DNA of 38,334 nt from an uncultured Pelagibacteraceae bacterium (GTDB lineage: Bacteria; Pseudomonadota; Alphaproteobacteria; Pelagibacterales; Pelagibacteraceae): contig CABZXO010000011.1 of assembly GCA_902529645.1 (NCBI GenBank), forward strand, positions 1 through 38,334, written 5' to 3'. Below, piece after piece: positions 27,944-38,334 of this stretch; position 1 is the stretch's first letter; every line of letters begins with the position of its first letter. The position numbers and the translations under genes were made by a program. Under the pieces are notes generated by a model. The model searched no databases, had not been told where the DNA came from, and saw only the letters and a program-made list of their open reading frames with translations.

Positions 27944-29479
27944 ATGGAAATAAATCCTTCAGAAGTTACGAAAATATTAAAAGAACAAATTAAAAATTTT
28001 GGTGATAAAGCAGAAGTATCAGAAGTTGGTCAAGTTTTATCAGTTGGAGATGGTATTGCTAGGATTTATGGTTTGGATAATGTCCAGGCTGGTGAAATGG
28101 TAGAGTTTGCAGATGGTTCAAAAGGTATGGCTCTAAACTTAGAAAGTGAAAACGTTGGTGTCGTAATTTTTGGTGATGACAGAAATGTTAAAGAAGGGGA
28201 TGTAGTAAAAAGAACTGGTAATATTGTTGATACTCCAGTTGGAAAAGAATTATTAGGAAGAGTAGTGGATGGTTTAGGAAATCCTATTGATGGAAAAGGA
28301 CCATTAGATAAAGAAATTAAAAAAAGCAGGGTTGAAGTAAAAGCTCCTGGTATTATTCCACGACAATCAGTAAGTGAACCAATGCAAACTGGTCTTAAAT
28401 CAATTGATAGTCTAGTTCCAATTGGAAGAGGGCAAAGGGAATTAATTATTGGTGATAGACAAACTGGTAAAACAGCAGTTGCAGTAGATGCAATTATTAA
28501 TCAAAAAAAAATCAATGAATCTGGTGATGAAAAACAAAAACTGTATTGTATATACGTTGCAGTTGGACAAAAAAGATCAACAGTGAGACAAATTCAAAAA
28601 ACATTAGAAGAAGCTGGAGCTATGGAATACACAACAATCGTTGCTGCTACTGCATCTGACTCTGCTCCTTTACAATTCTTAGCACCATATACTGGTTGTG
28701 CTATGGGTGAGTATTTTAGAGATAATGGAATGCATGCGTTAATAATTTATGATGATTTGTCTAAACAAGCAGTTGCTTATAGACAGATGTCGCTGCTATT
28801 AAGAAGACCCCCGGGACGTGAGGCTTATCCCGGAGATGTATTTTATCTTCATAGTAGATTACTTGAAAGAGCAGCTAAATTAAGTGACGAACATGGCGGT
28901 GGATCACTTACTGCACTGCCAATTATTGAAACACAAGGTGGAGACGTATCCGCGTTCATTCCAACTAATGTTATTTCAATTACAGACGGACAAATTTTCC
29001 TTGAAACAGAACTATTTAATCAAGGTATAAGACCTGCAATTAATGTAGGTTTATCAGTATCTAGAGTTGGTTCATCAGCTCAAACAAAAGCTATGAAAAA
29101 AGTTTCTGGTTCAATGAAATTAGAGCTAGCACAATACAGAGAAATGGCAGCTTTTGCTCAATTTGGATCTGATTTAGATGCATCTACCCAGCAACTTTTG
29201 AATAGAGGCTCTAAGTTAACTGAACTTTTAAAACAAAAACAATATTCACCTATGACTGTTGCAGAACAAGTTATTTCAGTATTTTGTGGAGTAAAAGGTT
29301 ATCTGGATGATATTGATTTAAAAGATGTTGCTGAATTTGAGGGCAAGATTATTGAAAAATGTAAATCAGATAAGCCTGAAATTATCGAGTCAATTTTAAG
29401 ATCAGGAAAACTTGAGGAAGATAAAGAAAAATTACTTGTTGAGGTAATCACTCAATTAAAAGGAAATTTTAAATCTTAA
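27944..29479 (+). CDS. atpA: ATP synthase F1 alpha subunit
   Basis: AtpA is the non-catalytic nucleotide-binding subunit of the F1 hexamer. The 511-residue protein has the N-terminal beta-barrel region ([14 protein letters not shown]), the P-loop [11 protein letters not shown], and the alpha/beta signature region [17 protein letters not shown]. Length and motifs are standard. It follows atpH without a gap and is six bases before atpG. It shows no unusual insertions. Confidence 0.99.
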   Translation: MEINPSEVTKILKEQIKNFGDKAEVSEVGQVLSVGDGIARIYGLDNVQAGEMVEFADGSKGMALNLESENVGVVIFGDDRNVKEGDVVKRTGNIVDTPVGKELLGRVVDGLGNPIDGKGPLDKEIKKSRVEVKAPGIIPRQSVSEPMQTGLKSIDSLVPIGRGQRELIIGDRQTGKTAVAVDAIINQKKINESGDEKQKLYCIYVAVGQKRSTVRQIQKTLEEAGAMEYTTIVAATASDSAPLQFLAPYTGCAMGEYFRDNGMHALIIYDDLSKQAVAYRQMSLLLRRPPGREAYPGDVFYLHSRLLERAAKLSDEHGGGSLTALPIIETQGGDVSAFIPTNVISITDGQIFLETELFNQGIRPAINVGLSVSRVGSSAQTKAMKKVSGSMKLELAQYREMAAFAQFGSDLDASTQQLLNRGSKLTELLKQKQYSPMTVAEQVISVFCGVKGYLDDIDLKDVAEFEGKIIEKCKSDKPEIIESILRSGKLEEDKEKLLVEVITQLKGNFKS

Positions 29480-29485
29480 TAATTT

Positions 29486-31778
<2,293 letters not shown>

Positions 31779-31779
<1 letters not shown>

Positions 31780-32168
31780 TGAGCGAAGAGTTTAAAGTTG
31801 AAATAGTAAATCCTGAAAAATCTTTTTTAGTAAAAGATGATGTTTCAGAAGTTGTGGTCCCTGCTTTTGAAGGAGAGATGGGAATATTGAAGGATCATAT
31901 TTCTATTATTTCCTTTTTGAAACCTGGGATAATTAAGATTATGTCAAAATCAGGTGATGAAAATTACTATGTTGAAGATGGTATTGTTGAGTTCAAAAAT
32001 AACAATCTATCTATTTTAACAAGTACAATTTTTAATCTTGCTGATATAGATAAATCAAAGCAACAAGATTTACTTAAACAGGCAGAAGAAGAGGCTAAAA
32101 CAGATATAAATGATCAATCTAAGTATTTAGCAGATCAAAAAGTTGAAGTTTTAAAAACTCTAAATTAA
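31779..32168 (+). CDS. atpC: ATP synthase F1 epsilon subunit
   Basis: AtpC links the gamma shaft to the c-ring and can restrain ATP hydrolysis. The 129-residue protein has the N-terminal beta-sandwich (FKVEIVNPEKSFL, VVVPAFEGEMGILKDH) and a C-terminal helical part. It closes the F1 operon. Its last nine bases overlap the end of rppH, which runs in the opposite direction, so there is no room for a normal intergenic terminator; a T-rich stretch lies just past the stop codon inside rppH. Confidence 0.97.
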
Positions 32169-32633
32169 TTTTTTTACTTTTTCTTTAAGCTCTTTGTAAA
32201 TATGATGTTTAAAATCGACCACAACATCAGTAATTAAATCTAAGTCAATCCACTTCCAATCTAAAAATTCTGGATTAGATGTATTGATATTTATCTCATT
32301 TTCGTTTCCAATAAATCGCATTAAAAACCATTTTTGCCTCTGACCTTTGTACTTACCTTTCCAAATAATACCTAGCAATCTATCAGGTAAATCATAGGTT
32401 AATGTACCATCTAATTCTTTTATAAGTTCTACGCTTTTGATACTTGTTTCTTCCTCTAGTTCTCTAAATGCAGCTTTTAAATTATCCTCTCCCTCATCAA
32501 CACCACCCTGAGGCATTTGCCAAAAATTTTTAGGATTATCTATTCTTTTTGCTACGAATACTTTATTTTCTTTATTTAATAACACAATTCCGACCCCACT
32601 TCTCAGTGGTAAGTCTTTAAAATTTTTATTCAT
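32160..32633 (-). CDS. rppH: RNA 5'-pyrophosphohydrolase (Nudix family)
   Basis: RppH removes pyrophosphate from the 5' end of primary transcripts, which starts their decay. The 157-residue protein has MPQGGVDEGED followed by the Nudix box: G43, E49, R57, E58, E61 and E62 are in place. The box normally ends with Gly two residues after the last Glu (EETG); here it is Ser (S64, in EETSI). The metal-binding glutamates are kept, so activity is still likely. It is the last gene of the minus-strand operon, one base after ctpA, and its 3' end overlaps atpC. Confidence 0.93.
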   Translation of the reverse strand: MNKNFKDLPLRSGVGIVLLNKENKVFVAKRIDNPKNFWQMPQGGVDEGEDNLKAAFRELEEETSIKSVELIKELDGTLTYDLPDRLLGIIWKGKYKGQRQKWFLMRFIGNENEININTSNPEFLDWKWIDLDLITDVVVDFKHHIYKELKEKVKKLI

Positions 32634-32634
32634 A

Positions 32635-33774
32635 TTATCCGTTAAGTAATTTAATAGCGTAGTTTAATTGATTATCCGTATCAGTTTTTATTCTAAAATC
32701 ATCACCTTCTTCATTTACTTCAATATCTGGCCTAACACCTACTTCAGAAATAGATTTTCCAGAAGGAAGATAATATTTTGCGACAGTTAATCTGATAGCC
32801 CCACGATTTTTAAGAGGAATAATAGATTGAACCGAACCTTTACCATAGCTATTTTCACCAACTATAATTGCTCTTTTGTGATCTTTTAATGCTCCAGCAA
32901 CAATTTCAGATGCAGATGCTGAACCATAGTTAATTAAAACCAATAATGTTTTTCCGCCAGTAATATCTCCTTTTTTTGCAAACCATTTTCTATTTTCAGA
33001 TTTTTTTCTACTTTTTGTTGAAACTATTTCTCCATTTTCTAGAAAAAAATCTGTGATTTTTATTGCTTGAGACAATAGACCCCCAGGATTATTTCTTAAA
33101 TCTAAAATAAATGAATTTAGGTTTTTATTTTTTTTAAGTTTTTTAATTTTTTTTTCTATTTGTTCACTACTGTTATCATTAAATGAAGTAAGCCTGATGT
33201 ATCCAATACTTTCATTTATAATTTCAGATTTTACAGATTGAACCTGAATAACTTCTCTTATGATATTAAATGTTAACGCCTTTTTTTCACCTCTTCTTCT
33301 TACTGTCAATTCTATTCCAGAACCTACAGGTCCTCTCATTAAGTCAACAGCTTCACTTAATGACTTTCCTTGAACTTGAACATCATTTATTTTTACTATG
33401 TAATCACCAGCTTTTAATCCAGCTCTGGATGCAGGTGTATCATCTATTGGTGAAATTACTTTAACCACACCAGCCTCCATGCTAACTTCAATTCCTAGTC
33501 CACCAAACTCACCACTAGTTTCTGTTTGCATTTCATCAAAAATTTTAGGGGACATGTAGGATGAATAAGGATCTAAAGATTGTAAAAGTCCATTGATAGC
33601 AGAGTCCATACTTTCAGATTGATTGAACTCATCAACATATTCTTTATTAATCTTTTCTAGAACCTCACCGAAGAGATCAATTTTTTTATAAATATCAATT
33701 TCAGCTGAAATAACTGTTTTATTTATATAAAAAACGGAAAAAAAAATTAATAATAAAAATTTAATTTTTTTCAT
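32635..33774 (-). CDS. ctpA: Carboxyl-terminal processing protease (S41, PDZ)
   Basis: CtpA-type serine proteases cut C-terminal tails of envelope proteins in the periplasm. From the ATG at 33774 the protein has 379 residues. It starts with a signal peptide (MKKIKFLLLIFFSVFY, cut probably after VISA). A PDZ domain spans roughly residues 85-165 (GGLGIEV, GLKAGDYIVKIND). The S41 catalytic part follows, with the Ser region GSASASEIVAGAL and the Lys region GENSYGKGSVQ. A longer frame with 12 more codons exists, but it would hide the signal peptide. The chosen ATG overlaps the rsfS stop (ATGA). Related bacteria often have an envC-like gene upstream; none is here. Confidence 0.93.
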   Translation of the reverse strand: MKKIKFLLLIFFSVFYINKTVISAEIDIYKKIDLFGEVLEKINKEYVDEFNQSESMDSAINGLLQSLDPYSSYMSPKIFDEMQTETSGEFGGLGIEVSMEAGVVKVISPIDDTPASRAGLKAGDYIVKINDVQVQGKSLSEAVDLMRGPVGSGIELTVRRRGEKKALTFNIIREVIQVQSVKSEIINESIGYIRLTSFNDNSSEQIEKKIKKLKKNKNLNSFILDLRNNPGGLLSQAIKITDFFLENGEIVSTKSRKKSENRKWFAKKGDITGGKTLLVLINYGSASASEIVAGALKDHKRAIIVGENSYGKGSVQSIIPLKNRGAIRLTVAKYYLPSGKSISEVGVRPDIEVNEEGDDFRIKTDTDNQLNYAIKLLNG

Positions 33775-34121
33775 ATCATCACTTTTTCTTTTGGAATTAG
33801 CTCTGACCAAATTTTCTCTAATTCATAAAACTTTCTTTTTTCTGGGTGAAAAATATGAATAATCAAATCAATCCCATCAACAAGTTTCCATTCTCCACTT
33901 TCTTTACCTTCAATTTTTGAGTCTTTTACACCGTTTTTTTTAAGTTTTTCTAAAACTTGTTCTGATAAAGATTGGATATGTCTAGATGAAGTTCCACTTG
34001 CTATGATCATATAATCAGCCATAGAACTTTTGTCTTTAAGATCAATAGTTACAATGTCGTGAGCTTTATTGAGATCTAGTGTGTTGATTACAATTTCTTT
34101 TAAGTCTGAAATTTTGTCCAT
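33771..34121 (-). CDS. rsfS: Ribosomal silencing factor RsfS
   Basis: RsfS (YbeB/Iojap) binds L14 on the large ribosomal subunit and blocks subunit joining when nutrients are scarce. The 116-residue protein has the family pattern IVTIDLKDKSSMADYMIIASGTSSRHIQ (split here: DLKDKSSMADYMI, then ASGTSSRHIQ) and GEWKLVDGIDLIIHIF. It lies 17 bases after nadD and overlaps ctpA by four bases. In many relatives rlmH follows rsfS directly; here that gene is missing from the locus. Confidence 0.95.
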   Translation of the reverse strand: MDKISDLKEIVINTLDLNKAHDIVTIDLKDKSSMADYMIIASGTSSRHIQSLSEQVLEKLKKNGVKDSKIEGKESGEWKLVDGIDLIIHIFHPEKRKFYELEKIWSELIPKEKVMI

Positions 34122-34138
34122 TAATTAGTTTTAGATTA

Positions 34139-34660
34139 TCAAATTTTTCTTAATTGAGAAGATGAAATGTTGACTTTATTAAACTTAATAAACTCTATAT
34201 TGGCTTTACTAAGTTGCTTGAATGTCTTTGATTTTAAAGAATTTTTTTTATACCCATGTCTATCAAAAACTAGAATGTTACATTTTTGAGAAATTAATTT
34301 AGATTTATGCCATTTGTGAAAATTAATAAGGTTGTCAGCACCCATTAAAAAATAAATTTCAATGTTTTTATCTTTTTTTAAATAATTGATTAAATTAATA
34401 GTTTTATTTGATTTAATTATTTTTTCATAAAATTTAACCTTAATAAATGAATTTGTACTAATAATTTTTTTACAATATTTAATTCTATCAGCAACAGATG
34501 TATTGCTCTCTATTTTAAATGGATTTTTTTTTGTAATTGCCCAAATAACTTTTTTGAGTTTAAATCTTTTTTTTGCTTCCTTAGAAATTGCTAAATGTCC
34601 TTTGTGAGCAGGATCAAACGATCCACCTAATACACCAATTTTTATTTTTGCACTATTCAA
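34139..34660 (-). CDS. nadD: Nicotinate-nucleotide adenylyltransferase
   Basis: NadD joins nicotinate mononucleotide and ATP to make deamido-NAD, a step in NAD synthesis. The 173-residue protein begins with GVLGGSFDPAHKGHLAIS, including the HxGH nucleotidyltransferase motif, and has the region FLMGADNLINFHKW. It ends right after ISSSQLRKI, the family's ISSTxIR motif, so the usual 20 or so C-terminal residues are missing compared with many NadD proteins. The catalytic core is whole. It begins one base after the proA stop and is followed by rsfS, a common pair. Confidence 0.93.
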   Translation of the reverse strand: MNSAKIKIGVLGGSFDPAHKGHLAISKEAKKRFKLKKVIWAITKKNPFKIESNTSVADRIKYCKKIISTNSFIKVKFYEKIIKSNKTINLINYLKKDKNIEIYFLMGADNLINFHKWHKSKLISQKCNILVFDRHGYKKNSLKSKTFKQLSKANIEFIKFNKVNISSSQLRKI

Positions 34661-34661
34661 T

Positions 34662-35913
34662 TTAATTTCTTATTTTACCATTACTAGTTATTTCATATTT
34701 ATAAGAAATCAATTGATTTAAACCTACAGGACCTCTTGGTGGTAGTGTATTAGTAGAAATTCCAACTTCTCCACCAAATCCAAATTCACCACCATCAGCA
34801 AATTGAGTTGAGGTATTATGCATTGCAATTGAGCTTTTAACATTTTTTAGGAAATATTTTGCTGTCTTTTTATTTTTTGTAATGATGGAGTCAGTGTGCA
34901 TAGTTCCGTATTTGTTAATATGCTTAATTGCCTCTTCAGAATTTTTAACAACTTTAACAGATACAACTGATGATAAATATTCAGTTGACCAATCTTTTTC
35001 TTTTGCAGGATATATTTGACCATTGTAATAACTTTTCAAAATTTTATCGCCAATTATTTTACAGCCACTATTTTCAAGTTCCTGCAAAATAGGATTACTA
35101 AATTTTTTGACTATATTTTTATGAATAAGAATAGTTTCAGTCGCACCACAAATACTTGTATTTCTTAATTTAGCGTTATAAACAATTTCTTTAGCCATTT
35201 TTAATTCTGCATCTTTATCTATAAAAGTATGACAAAGCCCCTCTAAGTGCCCAATTATAGGTACTTTGGATAATTCTAAAACTTTTTTGACTAAATTTTT
35301 TCCACCACGAGGTATGATGACATCGATATATTTTTTCATCTTAGAAAGCATAATATCCACAATCCTCCTTTGTTTTGAATCAATAAATTGTATAAAGTTT
35401 TCATTAACTTTATTTTTTTTAAGTGCTTTTCTAAACAGCTTAGCTAAAGCTTTATTTGAATTTATGGCCTCAGAGCCTCCTTTCAAAATCACTACATTTC
35501 CAGATTTAAAACAAAGACTAGCAACATCTGAAGTTACATTTGGTCTACTTTCATAAATAACCCCAATAACTCCAATTGGTATTGAAACTCTTTTAATATT
35601 CAAACCATTCGGTCTTTTCCATTTTTCTAAAGTGCTATCTATAGGATCCCTTAATTTAGCTATTTTTAAAATAGAATTTATAATTCCATCTAATTTATTT
35701 TCATTTAAATGAAGTCTTTTGATTAAGTTTTCTTTTAACCCTTTTTTTTCTTGCATAATTAATATCTTTTGAATTTTGATTAATAATAAATTTTTTTTCA
35801 TTCTTAATTAATTTCGCGTAATCATTTAAGACTTTATTTTTTACTTCAGTTGTAACTTTATACTCACTAGCTTTTCGAGCTTTCATTCCAATTAAATTCA
35901 TATATTTAATCAT
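34662..35913 (-). CDS. proA: Gamma-glutamyl phosphate reductase, reading frame broken by one base
   Basis: ProA reduces glutamyl phosphate to glutamate semialdehyde in proline synthesis. The protein is spread over two frames. Residues 1-57 (start MIKYMNLIGMKARKAS at 35913) read normally up to INYARKK. Then a run of eight A (35742-35749 on the minus strand) puts the rest out of frame. With seven A the frame would continue as GLKENLIKRLHLNENKL and give a 416-residue protein, the normal length. The downstream part has IYESRPNVTSDVA, the active-site cysteine segment TSICGATETIL, and FGFGGEVGIST. It abuts proB. Either this is a sequence error, a strain-specific break, or the frame is restored by slippage. 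Confidence 0.9.
35742..35749 (-). other. Run of eight A: frame-shift site inside proA
   Basis: Seen on the minus strand as GCAAG, eight A, then GGG. Reading must skip one base here (a +1 move, or loss of one A in the transcript) to continue from the N-terminal to the catalytic frame of ProA. Confidence 0.85.
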
Positions 35914-38008
<2,095 letters not shown>

Positions 38009-38024
38009 TTAATTGGTTGTACTA

Positions 38025-38279
38025 TTAATTGGGCTTTACAGAAACGAAAGTTCTATCTGATTTAGATTTTTTGAAAACAACTTTCCCTTTAACAACTGAA
38101 AATATTGAATGATCTTTACCCATACCAACATTTTCACCTGGAAAAATCTTAGTTCCTCTTTGTCTAACAATTATGTTTCCAGGAATTACTGTTTCACCAC
38201 CATACTTTTTTACACCAAGTCTTCTACCGGCACTATCTCGTCCGTTTCGTGATGATCCACCTGCTTTTTTTGTTGCCAT
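38025..38279 (-). CDS. rpmA: 50S ribosomal protein L27
   Basis: L27 reaches toward the peptidyl transferase centre. The 84-residue protein starts [20 protein letters not shown] and contains [17 protein letters not shown] and [19 protein letters not shown], all diagnostic. Its start is the normal MATKKAGGS form, with no N-terminal leader that would need cutting. It lies 14 bases after the rplU stop and 31 bases before obgE. The call is certain. Confidence 0.99.
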   Translation of the reverse strand: MATKKAGGSSRNGRDSAGRRLGVKKYGGETVIPGNIIVRQRGTKIFPGENVGMGKDHSIFSVVKGKVVFKKSKSDRTFVSVKPN

Positions 38280-38293
38280 AATTTACCTAATAA

Positions 38294-38334
38294 CTATTTG
38301 CTTACTGCTTCCTTAACTTCTTCTTTTTTTGAAG
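38294..38334 (-). CDS. rplU: 3' end of a gene, probably ribosomal protein L21
   Basis: Only the last codons lie in the window: SKKEEVKEAVSK and a TAG stop. L21 nearly always precedes L27, so this is probably rplU. The Lys/Glu-rich ending is not part of the L21 core and suggests a charged tail like the one on L19. The name rests on gene order alone. Confidence 0.6.
   Translation of the reverse strand, partial: SKKEEVKEAVSK

Noticed and set aside
33775..33810. Longer start for ctpA
   Set aside because: It adds 12 charged residues before a clear signal peptide; the ATG at 33774 overlaps the rsfS stop and fits export.
35742..35749. Programmed -1 ribosomal frame shift of the dnaX type in proA
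   Set aside because: The poly-A run looks slippery, but the required move is +1 (or loss of one A), the wrong direction for a -1 shift.
35701..35913. Two separate short genes instead of one proA
   Set aside because: The two pieces cover adjacent parts of one ProA protein and join at the poly-A run; neither alone would be a complete enzyme.

Overview
This is an AT-rich, tightly packed chromosomal window from an alphaproteobacterium of the SAR11 group (Pelagibacterales, Candidatus Pelagibacter-like). The evidence is the very low GC content, gaps of 0 to 40 bases between most genes, many one-base or four-base start/stop overlaps, and a DmdA protein that closely resembles, from memory, the Pelagibacter ubique DMSP demethylase. 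No database search was run. There are no tRNA or rRNA genes, insertion sequences, CRISPR arrays or prophage genes.

Bases 1-32168 are read on the + strand. Layout: trmD and rplS (tRNA modification and ribosomal protein L19); leuC-leuD-leuB (leucine biosynthesis); a DMSP demethylation block dmdC-dmdB-alpha/beta hydrolase-dmdA (4436-9705); asd (aspartate family amino acids); then a long energy-metabolism block of sdhCDAB, mmsA, mdh, sucCD, sucAB and lpd (10721-24184). A FkbM-type methyltransferase gene is coupled to the end of lpd. A 238-base gap follows, then priA (replication restart) and the F1 ATP synthase operon atpHAGDC (27386-32168), preceded by a plausible promoter. The F0 genes are not in this window.

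Bases 32160-38334 are read on the - strand and converge on atpC with a 9-base overlap. In transcription order: the 3' end of rplU, rpmA, obgE, proB, proA, nadD, rsfS, ctpA and rppH. This is a common alphaproteobacterial ribosome-assembly/proline cluster, but nothing lies between rsfS and ctpA, where rlmH often sits.

Functionally, the window links marine organosulfur use to central metabolism. DmdA takes a methyl group from DMSP to tetrahydrofolate, DmdB makes the CoA thioester of the product, and DmdC oxidises it. The carbon then enters acyl-CoA and TCA metabolism, whose enzymes are encoded just downstream together with complex II and F1-ATPase.

Points that stand out: (1) the succinate dehydrogenase membrane anchors appear to lack both histidine ligands for haem b while keeping the quinone-site residues; (2) an uncharacterised alpha/beta hydrolase sits inside the DMSP operon; (3) proA is split by a one-base frame shift at a run of eight A; (4) L19 carries a long repetitive Ala/Glu/Pro/Lys tail; (5) a FkbM methyltransferase is translationally coupled to lpd.
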